A DNA stretch of 64,000 nucleotides from Gadus chalcogrammus (Eukaryota > Chordata > Actinopteri > Gadiformes > Gadidae). Below the pieces are notes generated by a model, which saw nothing but the letters and a program-made list of their open reading frames with translations, searched no databases and was not told the origin of the DNA. The stretch is taken from NCBI RefSeq assembly GCF_026213295.1, contig NC_079423.1:14429472-14493471 (forward strand), given 5' to 3'. Both the position numbers and the translations under genes were made by a program. Shown piece by piece: positions 28,408 to 64,000 of this stretch (the stretch's first letter is position 1; each line of letters opens with the position of its first letter).

Positions 28408-31400
28408 GAGTGGCACTCCTCGCTCTGTCCCTGTGTTATCCTGCTTATCTCTACTCTGATCCAGACGGACTACTCCGCTACTGTACTCGCTGTCCTGGTG
28501 TTGCACCAACCAGCCGACCACCAAGTCTACACCAACTATAATTCAACACCTTCAACAGCCAATAACATTGCCGGCCTGTCGTCCTTGTCTACAACTCCTT
28601 TAAATAACGTAACAATGCAGTGCAATACACCCCTTAAAAAAAAAAAAAAAAGTGTTTTTGACCTTTTACTTCTGGAAGAGATGCTAATGCAGACAACTGA
28701 CTTCCACTGTTGCCAAGAAGCCTATTCGTTTCCCTTTCTGACCTCTCTCACACTTGATTCGCGCCAAGGACTAAGAACCGGGACTTGTCCCCGAGCTCCT
28801 TTTTAAAGACTGTGCTGGACCACTGATTGTTATGAAGCAGGTAGCCCTCTCCCCTCCGTCGTGGAGCAGAGTGGGCTTGCTGACCAGATCCACTGTCTCT
28901 CCACAGCAGCCCTGTCGACGCATGGCCCTCTGCATTATTTATCTCAATGGTGGTTGCAGTAGTGAGTAAGGGTTCCATTTATTTATGACCCATAACCTGG
29001 CTCTTTGTTTTTTCCCATTCCCCACACATTTTATATAAATCACCTTGGCGAGCTTTCTTGTGTCCTCATAGTATGACTCATAATAACAATGATAATGCCA
29101 ATTAGCACTCTATGGTTATGAAACATAATGCCATTCGATTAAGATTGTGTGTGACCATATCTTTATTCCAGTGTGTTATTCATGACCAATTATAGAGGCT
29201 TCTGATTAACCCTGTAATTGGATCTATTATTATTTCACCTCTACTTGATAACCAGCAGAATTTTCACGACTAAAATATAAATATATGTATTTAAAATATA
29301 TTGAATCAATCTCACTCATGAACGATTTATAGCATGGCTTCCCGGTTAAAATCTGAATTCCAATACAGAACAATCCCTTTCCTTGCCGCTGCAGTAATGC
29401 GCTCAAATGCATCTCATCTACTTATCCCTCATACATCAACTTCTCTCTGTTAAGTATGGAGCATTCTGTCAGTTCAGAATGTCATGTCTCGCATGTTATG
29501 CAAGACATGTCAACAGGAACTTTGCTCAAATGTAAAGCTCAAGCTGTAAATTATTATAAATTATACAAACTTACGGTTAAATTAAATCAGCATTCTCATA
29601 ACTGGCGGGGCTATGTTGCCCCTGATGGTGTATCTTTTTTGACATTTAGAGGACTTTTTTTTTTTACAGGATGAATTAAATTTTTGTAATGTAAAGCTGC
29701 CGGTTGTTGCATTTGCCTTGTCTTAAATTCCCAGCACAAGTCTTTCTGCTGGTTCTGTGAAGAGAGAGCTTTGGAAGGCTCTGGGAGAGTAAGAGATAGA
29801 GACTGTCTTAAGTGCTATTTAGCCCTTCTGTCATATTAGAGTTTAGACAAGAGGAAAATACCACTTGTAATTTAACTTATGTTCAAAAGATTCAATGTGG
29901 AGGAAGGTCTGAAAGAGTATAGAAAGCACATTTTATGTAATACAAAGGTCTTGTAAAGATGTGAAAAGGGGTTTTCATATAATGCTATATTAAATGTAGT
30001 TGTACGCACTGTTATAACCGGATATTACATATTGCCCTTAAATGTGTGATTGCCCATTACTGTGTTAATTTATTTGAACCCTAAGCATGTCTTGTCATAT
30101 ATTTTAAAAGCTTCTCTCTACATGCATCTGTCCCTCAGGCCTTATGCACACGTCAGAAGACTGTTTGTTGGTCATTACACAGATTGGGCCGCCATATTGA
30201 GTTTGAGCCTTGTGGCTTTAAGGAGTAGTATTAGAGCTCCAAGAGCAGAACACTGAATCACTGAGCTTACATTAAAGCTAACACTTTACTTGCATTTGTT
30301 CTGAAAATATCTGTTTAAACTCTTGAACTCCTGAATATATCCAGTGGTAGACCAAAACTAAGTTCAAAGCATGATGTTGACATGCATACATGGTTTAGGA
30401 ACATTATTGATACAATTATCTGGATTAAATATCTGAACCATAATACAAGTAGGTGAGTCTGCCTGGCTAGGAATTTGACTTAAATACAATTACTGAAACT
30501 CAAATCTTAAAATTACTTCATCTTTGTGTGGCATGCTTCTGTTTCTTTATGATTTACGAGCGGATAATGCGTGATCGAAGCTGTATCTATTGCTCCCTCT
30601 TCAATCAGATTCTCAATCTGCTATAGCTCATACTGGATGTGGCTTAAATCTGACAAACCTCTTATTCTACGTGTGACTTGTTGCAAAAAGGATGCTTAAG
30701 AGTTTTGTTAACTTTGTTACTTGAGATAAAAGGATCGACTGCGCACACATTTATTCACAAGTTGACTTTAACCTCATGATGGAGATTGCAATACTTTACT
30801 GTATTCATGTAAGTGTGTATCAATCTACGCTATGGATATGCCATGTCCTCTTTCTCCTGCCCCTCACCTTGCTTTTGAATAGCTAAATATTTACCATGTT
30901 TTCAAACAAACACAGAAAATCATGTCTCCTTTCGTGTGTCTCAAGATTGTCTGATTCATATGTTTTTGTATTTCGAATTTGCATGTACTTAATCACAAAG
31001 ATGTGCATTTTTGTTTCTTCATTAAACAATGTTAGCAAAATCTATGTGACTCAGACCTATGTCATTAATTATATTACAAAATACTAAAATGCATTAAGTT
31101 CCAACAAATACGGTTCTTAATTCAAAAGGCTTGGATGTAACAATGCCCATACATCTATTAATGCAGGATCACGTACAAAGTGCATTTTTAAAAATGTGAC
31201 TTGCACCTGTGCTTGTGGAAGGTTTTCCTCAGGTCAATGTGTTGTGCTAAACCATGGCCACAAGGTGGCAGTTGGACACGCAAAAACAAGTTATCCATGG
31301 ATTTACAACATTTATAAGCGGATAAAGCAACTAATTACTCAAAGTGGTGCACTGGTGTTGCTTTAACGTATGGCCATGGGTTGCCTACCAACGTTTGCTA

Positions 31401-31605
31401 AATTTCTGAACCTTTTTTTGTGATTCAATTTCGGATAGTTCATATTCCATTTATTTGCAATATTTGACTGGTTAATTGCATTTCAGAATAAAAAAATGTC
31501 CAAGGTTATAAACATATCAGATGTTTAGCACAACCTTAAACAGAGAATAACTTCAAACAGTGTAACAACTATGTAGTAGTCCGCTCGCCCTCGACCTGGG
31601 AGCGG
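28408..31605 (+). other. ppp1r2 3' UTR and ppp1r2-acap2 intergenic DNA
   Basis: About 3.2 kb. An A16 run lies near 28640; no gene, RNA gene or known repeat was recognised, and the 3' UTR end is not clear. Confidence 0.65.
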
Positions 31606-31770
31606 TCTGATTGGCTGTCCCGCGAAGCATTCAGAAAAGCGCCTCTCGCCCTCTAGGATCTGATTGGGTGTCCCGCGGAGAATTCAGGAAGCGCCTCTCC
31701 GCTCCTAGTGAAGGAACGGGAACGGACGCTTCCACTTCACTAGCGGCTATGACCTAGCGACTAGAGACAC
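31606..31770 (+). promoter_or_regulatory. acap2 promoter region with duplicated CCAAT-type boxes
   Basis: A GC-rich stretch about 300-420 bp before the acap2 ATG holds two copies of TCTGATTGG(C/G)TGTCCCGCG, 53 bp apart. Each has an inverted CCAAT box (ATTGG) and is followed by GCGCCTCTC. This is typical of an NF-Y-type housekeeping promoter without a TATA box. The 5' UTR would run through about 31780-32022. Confidence 0.6.
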
Positions 31771-32022
31771 ACTTCGTTGTTTTTTTAGCCACTTCCACTG
31801 ACTTTTCCTGTAGAGTCGATAGAGACAGACATTTAAAATCTACACGTCTATGGTTGAATTGTCAGATATTTGTATTTAGAGCAAGCTAGCCGCGCTGGCT
31901 AGCTCGCAGTGTGACAGACAGTTTGACATCTCGCAGGGATTAGCGCCACAGTAGAAAGGTAACTAGACATTCCTGCCTGGATTACTGGCTTTAATCAAAC
32001 ATCTCTCCAGCCTGCAAGCAAA

Positions 32023-56968
<24,946 letters not shown>

Positions 56969-57111
56969 GTACACACATGTTTATTGTTTCTTCTTTCCTG
57001 TTATTGTCGTGTCGTTTTCCTTAAGAGAGCAATGTCTAGTACGAACTGGGAATGGACATGATGTTGAGAAGACTCAAAAACCTTGTTCAATAAAAGAAAA
57101 CATTGAAGTTG

Positions 57112-57112
<1 letters not shown>

Positions 57113-57160
<48 letters not shown>

Positions 57161-57200
57161 CACACCTACACACCTACACCTACACACACGCACACACACG
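57113..57200. repeat. (CA)n with CACACCTA repeats
   Basis: About 21 CA units followed by four ACACCTAC-type units, shortly after acap2 exon 9. Confidence 0.97.
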
Positions 57201-58329
57201 TCAGCTAATAGTACTACATGCACTTACTAGATTTGGGATCCAGGTACTTTCTGACCCCATCCCAAAGCCTCTCTGATTGCACTCAGGCCCTGCCATTAAA
57301 AGTAAAGCCAGAGGGCTCTGCTCTGATATTACTTTACCGTCTCCCTGCCCCCCCTCGAGGCGGACTATCTTATCTTGCTCTCACCATGTATCGGATCAAC
57401 CCCGTAACCCCTGTCTGCTCAGGGCTATGTCGTATGACTCACCAGTCCAGGTCCTTGGTGCTCAACAGTTCGGAAAAAGGCAAGAAAAGGCCCATAAACG
57501 GCTTAGGGCTAAACGGCAGAGCTCTGCTGAATCCGTGTCACACTCGCTCCAATGAGCTGACGCACTGTGGAGTGTTTAAGTTAACTGAAAATTGTATATC
57601 TTATTCACGTGCAAATTACTTCTACAATCTCTCCGAAATGGTCCTAGCCTTAGTTATCGTTTAAACACTGAGGGAGCTGTAATACAATTCAATTTGTTAA
57701 ACTACTATTCATTAAACTACCAAGTTTGTGCCGTTATGCTTCCGCAAGGGGAACTCCCTTTTAAGACTATTGGATAGGATCGTTTGCATATCTCATCAGG
57801 GATTGGCCCCCTTCCAGCCCCTCTGGATGTAAAGGGCCAATGGGGGCGGAGGGGCGTGGCTGTGGTTCGCACACCGCTGAGCTCCTGAGGTGTAAGGTGC
57901 TCCGCGGGGTGATCTCAGTCGCTGCAGTCTCATACATTATTGACGGCTTCAGGGAAGCGTGGTGGTCACGCTTCAAAAACAAAGGAGACGGGTTTCATCT
58001 GCAGCCGGACTTCAGACGCCCAAGTCATGTCCAGTCCCCATCGGAAGACACTAATACTGTCACCATGTCAACTCCCTCACTCTATGGTTGAAATGGGTAA
58101 TTTCTCTCCAAATGAGGTGAAAAGTATCTGATTATAAGGCTGCGTAAGATTGGCCCATCTCTATATGGGTATCGCTGGGCGTCTGTCTGTCTGTGTGTCT
58201 GTCTGTGACTGCCTCTTGGTGTCTCCCTGTGTCCCCATCGCCCCCCCCTTTTCTAATGTTTTCTTCCATTCTTATGTTTTTATATTCTAGTCTATCTTGT
58301 CCTTCACTGTCTCCTCCCCATTTCAAACA

Positions 58330-58370
58330 GCCTCCCTCCCTCCCTCCCTCCCTCCCTCCCTTCCTCCCTT
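58330..58370. repeat. (CCCT)n run
   Basis: About eight CCCT units in a CT-rich block. C15 lies at about 58440-58455 and C10 near 58692. Confidence 0.9.
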
Positions 58371-58648
58371 CCATAGATGCTCGGTGCCGGATCCCCGCCA
58401 CTGTTTGTCCTTGAACACATAGTTCCCCACACTGCCCCTCCCCCCCCCCCCCCCGACCCCCTCCACTCCCCCTTTCTCCACACGCTATTTTTAAACTGTC
58501 TGACTCGCATGCTTGTTCTCCCCTTCAACTCTCGCTCCGTCTCTCCTCGCCTCTCCTTATGTCTCTCTGTAGCGTGCTGTACATCAGCACCCCTAACCAA
58601 AGCTCTGCTCTCTCCCTCCCTCCCTCTGTCACTCTGCGCCCTCTCCAG

Positions 58649-58660
58649 GCTGCTCTGCAG
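58649..58660 (+). CDS. acap2: candidate 12-nt acap2 microexon (AALQ)
   Basis: GCTGCTCTGCAG is flanked by a long pyrimidine tract ending CCCTCTCCAG and by a strong donor, GTAAGC. Twelve nucleotides in phase 0 would insert Ala-Ala-Leu-Gln after exon 9 (IQQK). The paralogue ACAP3 carries a four-residue insertion ending Leu-Gln at exactly this point, before the DFS motif; ACAP2 as usually annotated lacks it. A TGC lies 12-14 nt upstream of the exon, the position of the UGC enhancer used by SRRM4 at neural microexons. Expression is not shown. Confidence 0.5.
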
Positions 58661-58797
58661 GTAAGCCCCGTTTTCCTCCTATTTAACACCTCCCCCCCCC
58701 CCGTCCTCGTCCCTCTTCTTCCTTCCTTCCTGCTCTCCTGTCCCGTATCGAGTGTTGCGTTCTCCACCGTGAACGACGATGGCGGTCCTCTTGCTGA

Positions 58798-58846
58798 GTG
58801 TGTGTGTGTGTGTGTGTGTGTGTGTTAGTGTGTGTGTGTGTGTGTC
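58798..58846. repeat. (GT)n microsatellite
   Basis: Interrupted GT array about 140 bp downstream of the candidate microexon. Confidence 0.95.
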
Positions 58847-59893
58847 GCTCCCCTGCCGAGCTAAGCAGATCGCTTCCTGCCTCAAGCGTGCCGGGGCTTG
58901 TCGTGTGTTGGACGTGTTATCCCTGGCTTTGCATTGCTTCAAAGTGCTGTCAGCCCGGAAGGTCATTCATACCATGAACGCCGTCGATGGAGGCATTTCA
59001 CACAGCTCATTGCACCAGGATCGTCCCGTTCAGGTTATGATTGGGAAGAATCCTATTCCCCTGTCGGTTTGCTGTCGGAACACGTGTGCACAGACTGGTT
59101 CTGTGTACTAACACCCTACATTTAACCTACATCAACCGATCGATGGCTCACCATGCAATGTTGCGGCATGCCTCAAGGGGCCGTTTGACCTGTGATGTCT
59201 TTGCTCTTTTCTCCGTCTGCATCCTTCAGCCCTAGGGCACACGTGTGTGTAGTGTGGGTATTTAGGGCTTTGAAGGAACACACAGGAATAGACGTCCTAT
59301 TTATTACCATGGTGAGGACATTATGTGTGCAGGATTAATGTGTGGTGCATTCATCGTGACTGTATAGATAGCACACACTCTCACAGAGCAGTGTACAGTA
59401 AGGATGCTGGGAATGGGGTTAGTGCCTTGCTCAATGGCACTGGAGCTAATGAATGGTGTGTATTCATGTTCAGTTTAGCTCTTGTCCGCCTGGGTGAATC
59501 TCTGAGCTCTGGTAGCTCTGTCCCCAGCGAGCAGAGGACTGTCGGGATGCTTTATAGCTCCAGGCGTTGTGGTGCTGAATCTGTCCGAACGTATATAAAA
59601 CACAAGGAGGGGAATGGTTCCAACACGACAAAGAACAGATCCTCAACAGTCTGGAGGAATGCCTTGTGCCTTACGGGTCATGACCTGTGCACCATTCAAT
59701 CCGACGTTTATCTGAGGTTTCAGGGGCAGATGAGCAGCTGGGAATTGTAGTCTGAGTTTATTCTGTTGGTTTATTCATGCCTGTAGGGCAGGCCCATAGC
59801 TGTAGTAATGCTAGGAACAGACACGGGAGAGAGCCTCCTTAAACTAAAGTCACTATAAATGTTTGATGTTTAGTTAACCTAACCCTGCTGTGA

Positions 59894-60038
<145 letters not shown>

Positions 60039-60462
60039 GGTGATTACAGTGTGTGCGTATTGGAGGATGGGCTAGGTTGGACGATGACGAGGACGAAATT
60101 TGCGCACACACACACTGGCACACGAGAGGAATGCTTGCTCAGAAGAGGAGCCGGTTTGCTGAGGCTAACGGTGTCTCTCAGTGAGATGCTACAGTAAGCA
60201 GGGACGTTTAGCAGAAGCTGATGCTCGTTAGCTTCACCTGCTACCACACACACACACACATGCATGTAGGCCAGTTGCTAGAAAGATGAGGATATTCAGC
60301 CGCTTCCACTATGTTTGGTATCTGGTGAGTGCAAAGCAAATATTATTTTTGAATGCATTGTTTTTTTGGTGCGTGTGTTATGATACTGAATATACAGATA
60401 TTAGCTACAAAGTTGTATGTTTGCATTCATAGATAATACCATAGGTCCAGCTTTACATTGTG

Positions 60463-60485
60463 TTCTATGACCACTGGTCATAGAA
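60463..60485. repeat. near-perfect palindrome, 11-bp arms
   Basis: TTCTATGACCA, C, TGGTCATAGAA. Confidence 0.97.
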
Positions 60486-61512
60486 AGTAGCATAGTCTCG
60501 CTATGCTATCTCCACAACTCATGATGCCTTGCTGTAAGGAACACATACATCCTTCTTCTTTTGTGCCTTTCTCTGTCCTTCTATCTGTCCATCGTCGTGC
60601 GTGTGTGCACTCGTACAACGTCTTCAGGAAACGACAGAGACTTTACCTGACGGACGCAGGTTCTGTGCTTGGACCACGTCTGTACGTACAGTAGCCCTGT
60701 CACCTCTGACCCCCAGAACTCATCCCCCCCCCCCCCGATTGTGTGACTACACCCGTGTTGTGTGCAGTGTGTGCTCAGACCGATGCACATTTTGGTGTGT
60801 TTCGGCTCACCGCTGAAACGCCATGAGTGGGGAAATGTGTTCCGGTTCCATGGCATGGATTTCAATGGTTGTTTGTGTTGTTTGGGATTCGTTGTTTTTG
60901 TTGTTGTCCAATAATTCAAGATTTGGGTTTTAACACACACTTTGTTGTTTGGTTCGATGCGTTGCTCACCAATAATTACACTCTTTGAACAGAGGAGCTC
61001 TTTCTTAATGTGTCTCATCTCCCGTTCTTCCTTACCATTTTTTGAGATTTGAAGATTTGTTAGTTTTCAGTTTGAATACGAGTCTTTATGTCTCTTCTGG
61101 GGTGTCATAGTGGATGCTTTATCCCTTTTATTTTACATCCATTTTTTATTTTCTCGACTGGAGACTTTGTTCCTTCACCCTCTGGTTGAGTTGCAGGTCA
61201 GCTGGCTTAAAGCACAGCCCTGGAACGGTCAGGGCTAATGACATTCACGCTAAGGGACTCTGCAGCTCTAGTCACAACGGAACTGTCGCCAGGATACCAC
61301 GCTAAATCAGCCACTATCTCTCCAATAACGCTTCCTTCTGTAGTCCGTCCTCTTTGTTCCTTCTGTCCTTGATTTTGAAAGCCAGAGGAGAATTTGGTTT
61401 CCTGAGACACTTTTCAGAACAAGTTGCCTATAAATCGTATCTGAAATTAATATTGCACTTAAAACGTTTTTCCTTTAGACCGCTTCATGTTTGCCCTACC
61501 GTTGCTGCCAGC

Positions 61513-61629
<117 letters not shown>

Positions 61630-62494
61630 CATGTTGCACAGCAGTATAATGAATGCATGCCGCTGTGTGCATCCATGTGTTCAATGTGCATTATATAACT
61701 CGAAACATATGTATTTGCCCTTGAGTGTGTTGTGATCACGTCGGGTCCCTTCTGGCGTATATTTCAGCGAGAACTTGACGGATCTGAACTCGGCAGGGCC
61801 CTTACACAGAATGAAATAGTCCACCGGGTACACCCTCGACTGGAAATCAAGATTTAAAAACATTACGTAGACTTATCGTAATGTTTATTCCAAGAATATC
61901 TGGAATTTCCGCTCACTAGGAAGTAAACAGGAAATGATTGCCTGCAGAGATAAAACAACCTCATTATCCTTGGTTATGGATGTTTACTGCGCTTGAAGAT
62001 TCTTGAAATATCGGTGTGAAGATTTGCAATTGAGGAGTAAATCTACATTCATTGCAAGAGGAAATGTTAACAGTATTATAAGAAATGTTATCTGGGATTT
62101 ATTGTTTTGGTTAGATTCATTATAGTCGGATCAAAGCTGAGTGAAATATACAATAAATATCAAATGTTTACTAGAAAATGCCATTCCTGAAGGAATTGCT
62201 GTGTGAATCCTGGCCGTTGAAAGGCTGACGCTAAACTGGACTGCTGGCTTTAAATGGTTTGTGACATTTTAAGGGTTAATTTGAAAGTAAGTTTAAACAG
62301 AGTTCAAACATTTAAAGTCTGAATGGTTAAGCTTAACAATATAAACATACAAACCATTGAAAATAGTTGACAAAAAGGTAAATAAAGTTCAACAAATGGC
62401 TTAACATGAGTAGTACAGTTTGGACCTGGGCCTATAGCATGATTAAATACTAGTATTATAAGTAGTAGAGAAGTATGATAGTCCAATTATAAGT

Positions 62495-62515
62495 CTGATA
62501 TAAGACTTATATCAG
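62495..62515. repeat. palindrome with 10-bp arms
   Basis: CTGATATAAG, A, CTTATATCAG. It is flanked by a weaker outer repeat (ATAAGTAG..AGA and TCTCTACTTAT). Confidence 0.95.
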
Positions 62516-63304
62516 TCTCTACTTATAGTAGTTAATATTAGAATGATATTAACAAAGGTAAGACATGTATGGTTGCAGCTTGGGAATTTGTTTCCATCTA
62601 GTTTGTAGAGTTAAGGTCAAAAAATGATAAGGCTTATGATGTATGAATCTGTGGAGTCTCAGCTTTCAGTTTAGCATTTAGAAAGATAACCCCATAACTT
62701 GTACAAGTATAAAAGATATTGGAAATCTGTTTAGATCATCATAAGATCAAAATTATGTTGTTATGCTAAATGTTTGGTTTAAAGGTTGAAAATTGAGTTG
62801 TGAAGTCTGAAGTCTGCCCAGTGACTTAAATTATAAAAAAAAAAAGTGGAATATTTAAACATATACAACTTTTATATTTATCAAAATGAAATTGTGTTTA
62901 AAGAACAGTTGTAGCAGTAGACTCCAATACAAGCTGCCCAATTATTCAAATTTGAATGAAGTCTCCAGGCGGTAAACTGTGGAAGTAATTGTGGCACGAA
63001 TTTTGATGAACGCAATTTGTCAAAACCAAAATCATCTGTTCTAGTTCTAGCGTTAGCATCAGAAGCTCAGTAGTAGCTGTCACTTCCTGTACCAGAGAGG
63101 CAGGGAGGGCTTTGGTTTCACTGGGAGACGAGGTAATTGGATCCATCACGTGAGCCAGGAAAGGCCATGGATGTTTCCAGAAGCTTGGGGACGACTATAC
63201 CCTGATGCTGGCAAACTCTTGAAAAATAAACAGATACACCAGGAGCTAGGATTGGTCGTCAAGGGTGGCCCCCAGGTGTGGGAAATGTGAGCTTAGCTGG
63301 GGCT

Positions 63305-63360
63305 GACACACACACACGCGCACACTCACACACACACACGCACGCACGCGCGCGTACGTA
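63305..63360. repeat. CA/CG alternating tract
   Basis: (CA)n, ACGC and (CG)n ending in TACGTA; potentially Z-DNA forming. Confidence 0.93.
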
Positions 63361-64000
63361 CAGCCATAGCGTTAGTGCTTTAGGGATGGTAGGCTAGTAA
63401 CGAGCATGAGCAAGAGGGTCTGATGACAACACAACCGAGGGTTCGGTTTCTGCTCTCTGGAGCAGAGAGAGAGAGGGAGGAAGGGATGGAAAACAGATAG
63501 GGAGGTCAGGGGAGCGAGGGACAAAGAAAAGTGACACCGGAAGAAAGAGTGAGCAGGAGGGTTAAAAAGTGGACAGGGAGAGAGTAGGCCTGCCAAACAA
63601 ACTCCAAACAGTTACAGGTACAGGTACAGTCTGCTTGTCGGGATGCAAGTGTGTGACGTTAGATTCTGAAAATAGTGCGATGGAAAAATCATCTTCAATC
63701 TCTACGTATTTATTTTACGCTAATACATTTGAGTAAAATAACTTAAGAAAACGGTTGTTCTTTTACTTAATGAATATGCTGCACTAGAAAACAATCAAAT
63801 AAGGTTAAAACGGTGTCTGAACAAAATAGTATTGGAATAGCTGGGGAGAAGGCAGTAAGGCTAGGTCTTACTGTGAAGAATGTAGGTCTTTCCATAGCCC
63901 TGGGGGCCGCAGCATGTGACTTACTGGCATGAACCACGACCAGGCTGAGTGTCTTTAGTGCTGTACCAGGGATATGATGTTGTGACGTTAAATGGAGACT

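Noticed and set aside
58571..58660. A larger 90-nt exon ending at the same GTAAGC donor
   Set aside because: From the CTCTCTGTAG acceptor, the frame compatible with acap2 exon 9 (phase 0) hits a stop within eight codons; only the 12-nt version stays in frame.

Overview
The window is vertebrate genomic DNA, almost certainly from a teleost fish. Genes have small exons with GT-AG introns, fish-type retroposons are present, and the encoded proteins are vertebrate orthologues. Very long, pure (CA/GT)n arrays (many over 100 bp) recur every few kilobases, a density typical of gadiform (cod-like) genomes; that last step is inference. There are no bacterial genes, operons, CRISPR arrays or viral genes.

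Four protein-coding genes can be read exon by exon. (1) rnf13, minus strand, positions 12286 to 3161: the signal peptide and first half of the PA domain of a membrane RING ubiquitin ligase. The rest lies off the left edge. (2) ankub1, plus strand, 14686-18331: a complete six-exon gene for an ankyrin-repeat and ubiquitin-like-domain protein (518 aa). It is head-to-head with rnf13, so the ~2.4 kb between the two start codons probably holds both promoters. (3) ppp1r2, plus strand, 19096-28407: a complete six-exon gene for protein phosphatase 1 inhibitor-2 (225 aa), with a TCTCGCGAGA promoter palindrome about 300 bp upstream. (4) acap2, plus strand, 32023 to beyond 56968: the first nine coding exons (248 codons, the whole BAR domain) of an Arf6 GTPase-activating protein. 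The PH, ArfGAP and ankyrin exons lie off the right edge.

From memory of the human map, RNF13/ANKUB1 (3q25) and PPP1R2/ACAP2 (3q29) are two separate pairs on chromosome 3; here they are contiguous within about 60 kb.

The non-coding remainder holds microsatellites, one tRNA-derived SINE, a LINE 3' remnant sharing the SINE tail, a probable non-autonomous DNA element, several perfect inverted repeats and some short tandem duplications. I found no new multi-gene system. The most interesting signals are in acap2: a candidate internal promoter and first exon (51950-53252) that would give a protein lacking the BAR domain; an in-frame 12-nt candidate microexon (58649-58660) with a UGC motif just upstream, equivalent to a four-residue insertion known in the paralogue ACAP3; and a (TG)n tract in place of the pyrimidine tract at the exon 9 acceptor. 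These three could together make a regulated isoform hub, which is a hypothesis only.
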